This document shows, in pieces, positions 13,478 to 25,880 of a stretch of DNA of 64,000 nt. How positions within the stretch are numbered: position 1 is the stretch's first letter; each line of letters opens with the position of its first letter. Source of the stretch: Trichoplax adhaerens (lineage: Eukaryota; Placozoa; Uniplacotomia; Trichoplacea; Trichoplacidae); NCBI RefSeq assembly GCF_000150275.1, contig NW_002060945.1, positions 73,872 to 137,871 of the forward strand, written 5' to 3'. Below the pieces are notes generated by a model that did no database searches, was not told the origin of the DNA, and worked only from the letters and a program-made list of their open reading frames with translations. The position numbers were made by a program, and so were the translations under genes.

Positions 13478-13564
13478 CGCCCGAAAGGCGGAATTGAACC
13501 GCTCCGACGCTAATCGGCTACAGGTTTGAAGCCTGCACCCCACACCAGTGAAGCTCATTCGGGC
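13478..13564 (-). tRNA. Selenocysteine tRNA, anticodon TCA
   Basis: This 87-nt gene delivers selenocysteine at in-frame UGA codons. Read on the minus strand, it begins GCCCGAATGAGC and ends CTTTCGGGCG, giving the long (9-bp) acceptor stem of Sec tRNAs including the usual U-U mismatch. The anticodon loop CTTCAAA puts TCA at 13527-13529, and the anticodon arm is identical to the vertebrate one as I remember it. The extended variable arm CCGA-UUAGCG-UCGG pairs perfectly, with bases differing from the human arm on both sides, which is compensatory change and strong evidence for function. The T loop GGTTCAATTCC is intact and CCA is not encoded. No TTTT terminator occurs for about 95 nt downstream, which is unusual for a Pol III gene. 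Confidence 0.97.
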
Positions 13565-13589
13565 AACAATAGATAAGAACTTGTTCTTT

Positions 13590-13631
13590 TTTATAATAAA
13601 CTATAGTTGCGACTACTTCTCTTATGGGTAC
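13590..13631 (-). promoter_or_regulatory. Candidate external Pol III promoter (TATA box plus PSE-like element) of tRNA-Sec
   Basis: On the minus strand TATAAA begins exactly 31 nt before the first tRNA base (13590-13595). A block reading TACCCATAAGAGAAGTAG lies at -66 to -49 (13613-13630), the place and approximate sequence of a proximal sequence element. Animal tRNA-Sec genes are known to use such a type 3 promoter instead of the internal A box. The positions are seen directly. The PSE assignment is inference from resemblance to U6-type elements. Confidence 0.6.
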
Positions 13632-14085
13632 GAAGTAGACAAGAAAATTTACATTATAAGGCGTTGCCCCCTAGGGGACTGTATCAAGTCAGGTTACGGA
13701 TCAAGTGAAGTATGAACCACTGACACGAATACTGACTGACTTGTGTATTGTATTGACCAGAATTGACGTAGCGTTGACGTCAAATACATTCTTTGTATGT
13801 TAGGCCTTCAAGAAAGTTAAAAATAGATTGTTACTATATTTAGCCTTAACGTCAATAACACTCGAAAGTAGAATGAGACCAATATGGTAAATGGGTTACT
13901 GGTGAAATCGGCTAAAACTTGGCTAATGGCCATAGTATTATACAGTATACTCTACGTTAATGTCCGGTATAGTAAGGCTTTTTGATTACAACTTTGATTG
14001 AACCTAATCCTACTACCTTAAACTAGTTGAATACGAACCATCGTTAATCTTCAGTACAGTAGCCTTCAGACTATAGTACTGTACT

Positions 14086-14113
14086 GTACTGTACACTGTA
14101 CAGTGTACAGTAC
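14086..14113. repeat. Perfect 28-bp GTAC-rich palindrome
   Basis: The sequence is its own reverse complement, centred between 14099 and 14100, within a longer run of GTACT/GTACAC units (14076-14114). It lies about 95 bp upstream of the kinesin start codon, so it could fall in that promoter. Similar GTAC-rich palindromes recur elsewhere in this window. Confidence 0.8.
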
Positions 14114-14208
14114 TTACTGCGCAAACTTTGCTTTGTTTTGTATCTGCACTAAGCCTTTATTACGCTTGCGTAGTAGTATCGTAGCAACAGAAATCCTCTT
14201 ACCAAGTC

Positions 14209-17200
14209 ATGGCGGAGAACGTTCGTGTCGCAGTGCGTGTTCGACCATTTATATCCATTCATTTCTTCACCATTTTCTCCAATTTTTATGTATAGTTAAG
14301 ACTTTATTCTGTCATAGAAAGTATCTATAAGATAATACCATGAAAGTCTGTAATATGACCGTGATTTTAGGCTAAATTCTAACTTATAGTTGTATGGATT
14401 AATTTGTTGACTCCAATCAATCTAGGCTGATGACGGTAGGATTTGATATAGAGCTTAAAAAGTACCCAGCCGATAGTGGAACTCTCAGTATTAGTCTACT
14501 TTTAAGCTTGCTCCGGTAGATTATGCCAATATCGGAATAGAAATATGCATACATACAAAATGAGCTTTTATGCATGTAGTCATGTACCAGCTATTAATTT
14601 TGGTAGCGGTAAATGAACCGCGAAGTGTTAATTAAGCGTACTTTAACATAGGATACAAATGCCTTAAACTATAACGTCGATTTTTTTACTGTATATCGCA
14701 TATTGGCCTTAATATAGATCCAGTCTAAAGTAGATACGATCTGATTACTTTACCCCATTAGAAACCAAATCGTAATAGACGAGTAATAAAGATAGAGTCA
14801 TATCCACAACGATATGTACTGATAATAAGATACATTTAATCATAGATAGACGAACGACTAGTAGTTATATTCATTGCATTGTAAAATAAATTGTCGCATA
14901 AACATTGTATATAGGCAATATATTACTTAAAAAGCAGATACAATCTAATTATTTATGCTATTATAAGCTAGATCACGATATACGAGTATTAGGGGAGAGT
15001 TTTATCCATAAATAATCGTACTAACAGTGAGATACTTTTGATGATAATTGGATTAAAAAATAGTAAAAAATTATTATACTTATTATACTGCGGAAGTGAT
15101 AGATTCTATTAAAAATATGCTTGTCGTCATGTAATTTTTAAAATTAGATATGATCGGATTACTTTACCTTATTATAAACCAATTTACGATATACTGTAGA
15201 TTATTAAAGAGAGAGTTACAACTACAGCCAACCATAACGATAGTTAGATACACTTACAATTAGGTTAAAGGCTACTTTAAGTTATATTCATTACGTTGCA
15301 CAAATAAGCACCACGTCAAAAATTAATGACGATTAGGTATCTTTAAAATACTTCCAAATTGTTTATCAAATTGTTTTATAATACTTTTATAATATCTAAA
15401 TTGCTTCTAATACAAGCATTACATCAGAATTATTGTAGGCACCCTATTGCTTCTACATTACTTTAATTAACACGGACACAAATATACGAGTAGATAACAT
15501 TTATTATCGTTTATTACGAATATCGAATAATGAGCGTCTGTCGTAAATCATCAACTTAGACTTAATTTATCTTAGTATCCATTATATTGTCAACAGCATA
15601 GCATATTTATAATCCTTAACTCTGCCTCACAACGAGCGTGAAAATGCTCGGGGTGCAACTGTTATCATTAACATGATCGACAAGACCACAGAAATTTCCA
15701 ATCCTGCTGAGAAAAATGAAGAACCAAAACGATTTTCATTCGATTACAGTTACTGGTCTCACGATGATTTTACCAAACGTGAAAGTGATGGCTATTTAGT
15801 GCCAGCCTCTCCTCGATATGCTGATCAGGTAATTAGTTAGTGTTTCTGTATCAATAAGAAACTATTCTAAGGCTAGAAATTACTGGCCAATATAAATACA
15901 ATACTCTTTCCTGATTTCGAATTCTTCGAGATAAATGTCTTATATATTCTCGAATTGGATTAAACAACGCTCCTTATCCTATTTATTTTGTCTAGCTACG
16001 TGTATTTAAAGACTTGGGCCAAGGTGTCTTAGATAACGCCTGGAAGGGCTATAATTGTTCTCTATTCGCTTATGGGCAAACAGGATCGGGTAAATCATAC
16101 TCTATGGTTGGCTATGGAGCTAATAAAGGTAATGCACCTATTGTACTTATCAGTAACCCGTAAGAAATCTTAGCTGATGGTTACGTCTTCAAGAATTGCT
16201 ATCTTAACTAGTCTTAAATCTAATAATTAACCTAAAAGGGCTAAAATAAATTATAAGTAATATATATGGATACACTAACTCCCAAATTTGATTTTAATTC
16301 CTGTAGGTATTATACCTGTGGCATGTCAAGAACTATTTAATACCATAAATGAAAAGAAAAGTGGAGGAGATACGACCGAGTTTGAAGTAATTGTCAATTT
16401 ATGTATAATTTTATTGTACTTCAATCTAATTTCTCTTCTATTCTTGTCTTAATTTAATAGATTAATTTTAGTATGTTAGAAATCTACAATGAACAGGTAA
16501 GATTGATTACAATTAAATTAATACATGATAAAATATCTTTTACAGAACACTTTCTACTGGTTTTTTATACGTCCAAACTTATCATTTCACATAGTCAAAG
16601 TAATCCTTATATAATTAAAATTCATTGTTTGCCATGACTAACTGTCTGTAGGTACGCGATCTACTAAATCCTAAAGGACCAAGTGTGCAGAAAGGGGGTT
16701 TAAAAATTCGTCAACATCCCTCGAAAGGTTTCTATGGTAAGATATTGTTCCTATTAAAATGTAGTTAAATGAAGCATCACAGGTCGATCTTTTTGGCCAC
16801 TAAATCTACAACCTAGATTATGCATTTCCCTATTATTACCATATTAATCTTATCTCTTATTCAAAAAATTTAAAATTTTCTAACATTTTTATTAGTTGAA
16901 GAATTGAAGAATGTACCTGTTACTAGTTACAAAGATATTGAAAATAGAATGGAAGAAGGAACGCGTAATAGAACTATTGCAGCAACTAATATGAATGCAA
17001 CAAGCAGGTTAATGCTCGTAATAATCAAATCTATTTACTGGAATACGTTGAGGACTAACCCAGTTTATAGCTAGTAGATCAATCTGTTAATGAAATACCT
17101 TCACTTTTTCTTTAATTTAGTCGCGCACATACAATTGTTGCCATTACATTTAAGCAAAAAACGAAAGCTAAAGGCAATCAAAGTATGACCCGAACATCGA

Positions 17201-20200
17201 CAATGAACCTTGTCGATTTAGCTGGCAGGTAGATCTTATATAGTTTAAGTTTTATATGCGTATAGTTTGATCGGCTTTTAAATTATTCTTATATTAGCTC
17301 AGCTTTATTGCTATAATTTTTAGTGATATAATAAAATCTTACATTTCTTTATTAGTGAGCGTGCAGAATCAACAGGAGCTACTGGAGATCGTTTGAAAGA
17401 AGGATCAGCTATTAATTTATCACTAACAATTCTTGGTAATGTTATTAAAGGTGAGTTGAAATCTTCCAACTACTTACTGTACTTTATATTACTATCAGGT
17501 GACTTTTATTAATATAGGAAATCATATCTTACCCGCCGATTTTCTTATTCTATAACAGCTTTAGCTGATCGTTCATCATCGAAAAAGAGTGTTATTGGTA
17601 AGTTTAGTAAGGGATGAGAGATTCCAATGTTTAGGATCCTAGAAAGTAGCCTATAGCTGCAGAACTATAATCTAGCCTATATTTACTATTAAACTAATTT
17701 TGTCATCTCATTTTTCGATTAATCCAATAGTCCCATTTCGTGATTCTGCTCTTACCAAATTATTAAAGAATGCCTTAGACGGAAACAGCAAGACCATTAT
17801 GGTGAATCAAGATCTTTTAAATTAATCTTGTCATAATATGTGTTTCTACAGATATCATAGATCTTACAATGATAATTACAGCCAATTCTAATTCTACCAT
17901 ATTCGTATCATTTAAGATTGCTGCTTTGAGCCCTGCTGATATTAATTATGACGAAACATTATCAACGTTGAGATTTGGTTAGAAGAAATCAATGCAATTC
18001 TTTTCATGTATTGTAATCTGGTATATTAGGATCTATTTTTATTGTATCTAACTATTGCATTATATCTGGTTCTAATAGCTGATCGAGCTAAAAGCATCAA
18101 GACAAAAGCTGTTGTTAATGAAAGCCCTACAGAAAAATTAATTCGTGAGTTAAAGGAAGAAAATGCAAGACTTTTAGCTCAATTAAAAGGTGCAGGAACA
18201 GTCCAAGAAGTGAAAGTCAAAGATGACGGTAAATTAATGTAAAGCAAATTTATAATCAACCATTAGATAGAGATTCTCATATTATACCATGAATCGTCAA
18301 TAGGATATTATTTGTAACGCAACACTATAGAAAGATTTTCGTGATATGAGCCGATAGAGAAATTATTCACATATCAACTGTATTTAGTTCTATTCCTGTA
18401 AAAAATAAATCCATGTACATCACGTAAATAATACCGTTACTAATAGTGTCGATAAGGCAGTAATACTCCAAAAATCTCAGCATTTATCCAAGTAATTATG
18501 ATCTGAGATTAAATGATCAACATGATTTATTTTTTATAGTTGAAGTAGAAGAGATGAGAAAAGAAATGGAAGAAGTGGTAATTTGTAAATGACTAATCTG
18601 ATATCTAGTATGTCATTGATAGACTAATGTTTCTTTTATTCCTGGTATCTCAAGATTCGTCAAAATGAAAGAGAGATGGAAGAGATGAAAAAATCGTGGG
18701 AGCAAAAATTGAAAGAATCCACAAAATCTCAAGAGGTTATTATCTATTACCTTGATGTGAATTTATTTTAAAAGTAACATCAACTTCTAGTTTAACCCAT
18801 GCTTAATGTTGACATAATTAGGCTACTGAAGAGAACCGATTGCGTGATAAAAGAAAAACAACTCCACATTTATGGAATCTAAATGAAGATCCTCAATTAA
18901 CTGGTGTTGTTGTACACTTCGTCGACCCAGGTTTTTACTCTAGTTAAAATGCACGAGGGGCAATATATATATAAAGATTAGTCAATCTATCCTGAAAATG
19001 ACAAAGAGGTGCCTTGCAAAATTTTAAATTTAAAAAATGATTTAATAGGTGAAAATACAATTGGCAATAGTAAAGCTGAACCGGAACCTAACATTGTCTT
19101 GAATGGCCTAAGGTTTATTTTTTACTTTGCTTAAATATATAATGATAAAAATAACAGAGCTATTTACATTCTCAAATTGATAATAAGCATAATGATCAAA
19201 TGTGGAAGCCTTGCATCTTATGATCGAATTTACTTTTATTATACAGTATTCAACAGCAACATGCCATCATTAAATTCAAGAATGATGTTGTAACAATCTT
19301 TCCTGGTCCTGATCTGGCTAAAACTGTTGTAAATGGTGAACCAGTTACTGGAGAGACTATACTTCACCATAATGATCGGTGAGGCATCCATTGCCATATC
19401 TTACATACACGATAACGGTAGCAAAGTAGGCGCAGATTGATCGAACCTGGCTAATCGTCAACTTTTAATTTAGGATTGTCTTTGGCTCGAATCATATTTA
19501 CGTACTCAATTATCCAGCAGAGTTTAAGGCAGCGCAAGAAACAGGCAAAGAATTTCGAGAAGTAACATGGGATCTAATTCAGAAAGAAATTGCTAAAAGT
19601 TCTGGATTTGACATGGACACTAAGGGAAAATCGAAAGGTTAGAAATTGTTTAATGAGTTATTTGTAACTATCATATTTGCTATTATATTATTTTATAATT
19701 GTTAAAATATGGCTCTGACATCAAGTGGTACAGCAAGTAAAGTTTTCGTGAATATTAATAGTTGAAAATAAGAGCAACTTTATTTTTTAAAGTAGTTGAT
19801 TTCCTATATCTATGACTGATAGGATTAAGACATTAAGTATTAGCTACAGTCTATTTAAATAGTGGTAATAATCGATGATTAAGAGCAATGTCTTTAGTTA
19901 GCATTACTGCTATTCTGTAGCTGTCAGATTATACTCGTAGCTTAACCTTATAAAAATGACAACCACAGCTGGCAGTAATAGACTAAGATATATAGGACTG
20001 ATATAGATATAAACACGTTTATTTCATAACATTTAGAGGAACTGCTATTACAAGAAGATTTAATGAAAATTATGCAATTTATTAGCGAAGCTAATGCTAT
20101 GAGTGAAGAGTTAAATAAGAAGGTCAGAAAGGGTTGTTACTATTTGAGTAGATTTTTATTTAGTACCGAATTAGTTTTTGACAGTTTTAACTGGATATGA

Positions 20201-22901
20201 TAAAATAGGTCGTCTTTGAGATTGTATTAGTATCTCCACAAGCTCGAGGTCTAAAAGAAGGAAGAACGGAGGTAAAAATTATTCTATACCTCTCGATAGT
20301 AATGGAAATGAGTCAAATGACTTCCATTACTTATCTATATAATTTATTAATTAGTATAAGTCTCATTCTTCTAATCTGCAATGACATCTTTTGCACTCTT
20401 TCATTCCAAACAATTGGATATAGATCTTCGTTAGAATGCGTAATTTACTTAACGATGCATCTTGGCTATGGGACAAGGATAAGTTTATTAATCGAAAATT
20501 TCTCATGCAAGAAATGTATCAAAATTTCTTACAAACTGGAGAAAATAAAGTTGATAAGGAGGTACAGTATTTAAACTTTAATTGACTGGAAAAACTGAAT
20601 CAGAATAAACGAATTACCCATATTAAAAATAATACATTGACGACTTTACCTGGATAATATTTATAGGATGAAGATCCATTTTGGGAACCTAGCGATGCCT
20701 ATGTGCTAGTTGGATCTGTACAAGTTTATTTAGAAACTTTAGCCTATATGGTATATCCAAATTTAATTCAATTTTGCATATAGTAATGAATCAAAATAGA
20801 GCACTGTTGTCGTCTAGTCGATCGCAATTAGTTTAAGATACTCATATGAAAGATGGAAATGAAGAGGGATAAAAATTAGTACCTACAATAATCTTTGAAT
20901 GTCTTTTTTCTTTCCTCTTTTAGTTTGACATGGAGGAGTCGCTGAATATAACTGATTTTAAAGGCAATCAAAATGGTATTATGAGTATTTCAGCTGTTCC
21001 TTGTAAAGCTGACGGAAGTGATTTAGAAGAAGATGCTGACGATATTGAAAGTCCAGAAGATCTTGTAATTTTTATTTCAACTTAATTCAATATCTTCATA
21101 AATCGTATCAGTGAAATATAGATTTTCAAATTTTAACTACACCAGCACTTTCTAGTAGATTTTCTCATTTTGTCCTCTCTATTTTGCTACTCTAGATTGG
21201 AAAAGCATTATATTTTAACCTTAATATCAATAATATTCGTGGATTGCCAATGAAATATAATAAGGTAGTTCCATTTGTAACGCATATAAATTTCTTTGTA
21301 ATAAGTATAGCTGTCACTTAGGAATCATGACGCGATTAATCTGCATATTTGCTATGATTATTCGATCTAATAATGTTATATAATGTAATTATCGTCTTTT
21401 AGAAAGTCTACTGTAAGTACAAGTTTTACCTTGACACTAAAGAATACAGAACAAAAGTAGTTGAAGGTACAATCAATCCTGACTTCAAATATACGGAAAG
21501 ATTTTCATTCCCAACAGTAACGAATCAGGTAAATAAAGCAACACTCCCTTCGATAAACACCTCAACTAAAATTAAAGTTAATGGGAGAATTTTTTGATGT
21601 TCTATACATAGATAGCGATTAGTACTATAACTAAATATGTTAAGAATTGTTTTCGAATTTTTTGCTGCCGCATCTCGTATAACCAGAGTTAATCTCCTTT
21701 AACTTGATAGGAAATAGATCCCTCGATCATGTAATATTTATAGTATGCTTGAGTATTATTTTACATCCGGCTACGTTAAAGTTTACTTTAATCATATTAA
21801 AAGTGTTAGTAGCTCCTTTATGGTATTTTGATTGATGGCTATGATTAAAGTAAATTGTATGAAGGAAGGAAAAGACTGATAGGAATGAGATATCCTCCAA
21901 ATTAATAATTATCTGTAGTTTAAAGGAATGATAGGAAAAATCGACAGTAAGAGTAAATTTTATCAAACTAGGTAACCAATTACTAATCTACAACAATCTC
22001 ATTTTATCTTATATTATAGCTAGTGGAATATTTAGAGAATCAAGCATTTACAATTGAGGTTTACGGGCAGCAAAATATTGAGACCCCACAAAATAAAGTT
22101 GCGATGTCGACAAAACAATTACAACATGCAGATTCACTGAAACAAGGCAATTTGGCCATCAATGGCGGAAATGCTAACGCAGTAATGGTAGGTTATGTTG
22201 TATTTTTTGTCTATTGTTAGGCGTACTAGGATGATCAATCTCTAAAACTAAAATACTTACAAATAAATCTATCCAATAAGCACAATAAAATAGTCTGAAC
22301 TGTCACTTCATTAGACACATCATCATTATATCTAAATTAGTTGATATTCCCGTTAATACTAGGATAAAGATGAAATTTTTAAGTTAAAATGCAGTTTAGC
22401 TGCGGCTGCAAGGCGATTAGCTAGAAAAGATGGAAAACTGGTTAGTTATATATCATTCGATGGTTAATGGCATGATAGGGCTGTTTACATGTGCCTGACT
22501 ATATCACTGATCTTATGAATAAGATTCATAAATTAATTTATAAAACTGTACAAATGTCATCTGATAAATTATTAATTCATTTAGAAACGTTTAAGTAAAT
22601 TAGTCCGAGAAACCAGGACTCAAAAATTAGATGCCATCAAGGTAATGTTTTTATCTATAGCAATATAAAAAATTTCAGCTTTATAACATAAGCTATAGTG
22701 ACAGAATAGATGTAGTACGAACTAAAAGCTATTACTTGTCTCATCTAATATCTTGGTATAACGCTTTCATAATTACAGATAGATAAAGTGGAAAAAATTT
22801 TGAATACGACTGATTCAAAATTATTTAAGAGTGCAGCAAAGTTGGTTATGATGCAAAAGAAAGCCGAAATGAATAACAGCCAAGTCTGCAGTATTCAATA
22901 A
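14209..22901 (+). CDS. KIF28P: Kinesin-3 family motor of the KIF28 (KLP6-like) type
   Basis: Plus-end microtubule motor with a forkhead-associated (FHA) domain. Spliced model of 30 exons, 976 aa, close to KIF28 length: 14209-14250, 15631-15828, 15996-16128, 16307-16386, 16461-16496, 16652-16736, 16896-17007, 17121-17228, 17356-17450, 17559-17597, 17731-17801, 17917-17977, 18079-18228, 18540-18577, 18655-18735, 18822-18930, 19049-19112, 19247-19378, 19474-19637, 20037-20122, 20209-20271, 20424-20561, 20667-20750, 20924-21064, 21196-21264, 21403-21528, 22020-22187, 22363-22440, 22585-22641, 22779-22901. All phases join. Motor domain ~1-365: VRVRPF, P-loop GQTGSGKS (107-114), switch I NATSSRAH, switch II DLAGSE. 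Coiled coil ~385-450, FHA ~460-570, then the conserved kinesin-3 middle region. The [20 protein letters not shown] stretch points to KIF28 rather than KIF1 or KIF13. Intron 1 is AT-AC. Confidence 0.9.
14251..15630 (+). other. U12-type AT-AC intron (intron 1 of the KIF28-like gene)
   Basis: The intron starts ATATCCATT right after codons ending VRVRPF and ends TCCTTAACTCTGCCTCAC, so its termini are AT and AC. ATATCC matches the minor-spliceosome donor (ATATCCTT). TCCTTAAC at 15613-15620 is a perfect U12 branch-site core, 10-11 nt from the acceptor, the expected distance. Joining the flanks in phase 0 gives VRVRPF-NERE, the normal kinesin N-terminus. No GT donor near VRVRPF and no AG acceptor before NERE gives this product. 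Length is 1380 bp. Confidence 0.88.
14730..15300. repeat. Three diverged ~205-bp repeats inside the AT-AC intron
   Basis: Blocks beginning 'gatacgatctgattac' (14734), 'gatacaatctaattat' (14937) and 'gatatgatcggattac' (15148) share later strings such as 'attataaacca', 'acgatatac.agtatta' and 'agagagtt'. The first and third copies are closest. They explain most of the intron's length. Confidence 0.55.
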
Positions 22902-23824
22902 CTCTTGATAGCAAATTTTATTTCTCCATAAAAAATGATGGCTGTCTTCACATCTTTTAAAGTTCCTAGTTTATAACATGATGTACCGCTTTAAATATTC
23001 GTAACGTCAATTTATTAAGTATCGTTATCAACAAAATATTTCTGTAGTGATTTAGTCACTGAGTATAGCGATTACTTTACTTTAATTTAGTTAGCTGTAA
23101 TAACGATTAAAATGTATTACAGAGTATAGTAAAAGTTACCATGCTGACATTGTTATTTTTGCTGCAATCGATCAACATAATTGACTGATGAAGTACGAGT
23201 ATATAAAAGCACCTATACTACATATACAGCTATAAATTTTAATGTAACCTAGCATGTATTTTATTGACAAGCGTTTTTACTTTAAAACGTACGTAATAAT
23301 ATTAGTCAAACAGCGCTAACCAAATATTGAAGGATATTTCTTTGACAATTGTACTATTAGAATATAGTTAGTACATGCCAATCTTTTTTACCGTCATAAT
23401 ACGACAGCTTTTGTCATAAACCTAAATATACGTTGATAATAAATAATTTGAATTGATCCTGTCTAAATACTGTATTTCATTCCATTTCAGTATATTATAG
23501 TCATCAACCATTAAAATATAGTATCTGTTCTATATACTGATCAATTTCATTCTTATATAAATTTTATATAAGCTCTAGTCTTGTGCATAAAGGAAATAAA
23601 AAAATTTGCATCATTACAAGACGATTATGAGATAGTCATGTCTCTCTATGATGAGTTTGCTACTTTTAGGGTTCTCCAGTAAAAATCTACAACTGAAGAT
23701 GCCATCGTTAAGCAATCTTAACCAACAGCATTAGATGTAATAGAGACTGCAAGATATACCCGTAAATACAAATATTGGCAACTATAGCTATCTAAGTTCG
23801 TGTAACACAGGTTCTCTAAAAGTT
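22902..23824. other. Convergent intergenic stretch between the kinesin and membrane-protein genes
   Basis: About 0.9 kb of AT-rich sequence between the two stop codons. It should hold both 3' UTRs. An AATAAA at 23595-23600 is about 700 bp past the kinesin stop and may be its polyadenylation signal. Nothing else is recognisable. Confidence 0.45.
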
Positions 23825-25880
23825 TCACTCTTCGCTATCAGTATTTTGAGAATTTTCAGATATATCTCCAAGCTCTATTTCTAATAAACGAATTTCCATA
23901 GACAATTGCTTAATTCTCATATTTAATTTTCCAAGATCTGTTGGCTCAGCAATATACTTGTATGCTTTAGTAAATACTGATTGCTTTTGGGGATCATCCT
24001 GTATAAGTAATATGGGTAGACATCAATTTAATATAAGCTACAGCTATAAATAACGTTATAGCAAAGATCATTTCATACGTTAAGCTCGATAGATTCCTGC
24101 ACTTGTGATAGATGATAGGCCACTGCAGCTTTTCTACGTAGTAATAACATGGTATCGAAACCGGTATGGGCTATATTTGTAATATAGAGCAAAAAAATTT
24201 CAGAATTTTATTTACTGTAAATGGTGAAACAAAACTTTGGAAAACTTTAGATTTAAATTAGAATAAAATACCACAAATTGCAAGTGCTGCCCCACTAATG
24301 ACCGAATTGAATAGAACAGGCAATGTGCCGCCTAAGTAAAACATTTTTTAAATCAAATTAAATAGTTTTCACTAGTTTTGTTATGCTATTAAATTGATAA
24401 CAATGGTCGGTCTATTTACCAGAAATAGCGGTAATTGCCATTAACGTTAATCCACCACAACCCGCAGTTTTAATATACGGGTGAACTTGATTGATGCCAG
24501 CAATGTCCGTATGGTCGGTAATTTTACGAAAAGCTGAAGGAATAAAGACTGGTTAATTTCAAGATAGTTACTAGTGCATCCGTTAAGTACATTACCATTG
24601 TATTTCTATCGTCCTAGACATTTAGTGCCAAGCACGATGAAATTATGAAATAACAATGTCCATATAATAATTATACGGTTTAATCATTACGATATCATTA
24701 TAACTTTAAATTCAAATCGTGGTAAAATTAAGTTCAATTTTGTATGACTTAGATAATTGATTTGTGAAAGGCTGGCTATTATTATCCACACATTTAATTA
24801 TTTTAGTATCAGCTAGCTTACTAAAAAATAATCCAGTCAAAATGGCGCCATTAAAGCCGAATGAAGCAGAATAGGCTAATTTAGGGCGTTTGATCCAAGC
24901 TGCGTAGGAAAAGCCAGCAACAACACCAGAAGCACCTGCGAACGAATGATTATGGTTGAATAAGTTAGTATGTATTATTTAGCTGAGGATAAACAAACAA
25001 GATGTTCTAGATTAGTTTGAGGTGCATTGATACTTTTGAAATTACCACTACAGTTTATAGTTTTGTGGATCATTACAACATTGAACGACATTATTTACAT
25101 CAAACATGATCAACTGATTGAATGTATTCATGCAGTGACTACAGCATAGCAATAATATCATAGAAGCGGCTAAAATTACATGATTGTAAACTACATACTC
25201 CTAAACTAATTTACAGTATATCATTGCTTAATCTAACGACAGACAACAAGTTGCTTCCTTTTAGACGTATGTGAATTGGCGCTGTTGTACTCACAACACT
25301 GTCTAGATAATTTCATACATGTTTACGTTATATTACATCTTTTGCATGATATTTGCATATTCATAACTTCTATTAGAATATTACGATAACTACGTGATTA
25401 TAACAAGAGAATTAAAGGACAGGAATAAGATTTCACCAATTGAATAGATAATTATGGTATCTTGATCTATCATCTTCATTAAACTAATAAGCATCCGACT
25501 AAAAGAATGGGTTCAATATCTACAGGTTTACTTAAAGCCACTGCTATTTGTCTTTATGTTGTAATATTACCTGCTATGGAAGCATACTGTAATATTAAAT
25601 AGGCTTCTTTTGGATTCTTTCGAACTCCATACTTATAGCCTAGGCCACAGACCGCACCTGCACTGCCTATTTAAGATTTATTACAAGTTAGTGATTTTCC
25701 TAAATATACTTGCTATGAGTATTACAAGGTTAAAGCTACTTGATTGACTATCATGATGATAAGAGAAATTGAGGCTATTTTATTTTATTAGCCATCATAA
25801 TTATTTGATGATAGATTCAAATAAGAGCCATAGGGCAAAGTACACCTACCTCCGATCAGAATATACTTTGCATGATTCAT
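23825..25880 (-). CDS. Multipass membrane protein of unknown family, 7 exons
   Basis: Not recognised. The spliced model gives 226 aa with every phase matching: 25850-25880, 25571-25666, 24822-24935, 24420-24533, 24272-24331, 24079-24170, 23825-23998. The start MNHAKYILIGG is the only Met before the first Gly-rich helix. About four or five hydrophobic, Gly/Ala-rich segments follow (roughly 5-20, 35-55, 65-85, 105-140), with short basic loops such as YGVRKNPK and WIKRPK. A soluble C-terminal tail (from ~165) is predicted to be helical and acidic (KQLSMEIRLLEIELGDIS). Small Gly-rich helices with basic loops recall mitochondrial inner-membrane proteins of the Tim17/Tim22 kind, but I see no diagnostic motif, so that is only a suggestion. 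It converges with the kinesin gene and diverges from GTPBP10. Confidence 0.75.

Noticed and set aside
14103-14330. 75-codon plus-strand frame over kinesin exon 1
   Set aside because: Different frame from the true exon. The motor N-terminus starts at 14209 in another frame and runs into the AT-AC donor.
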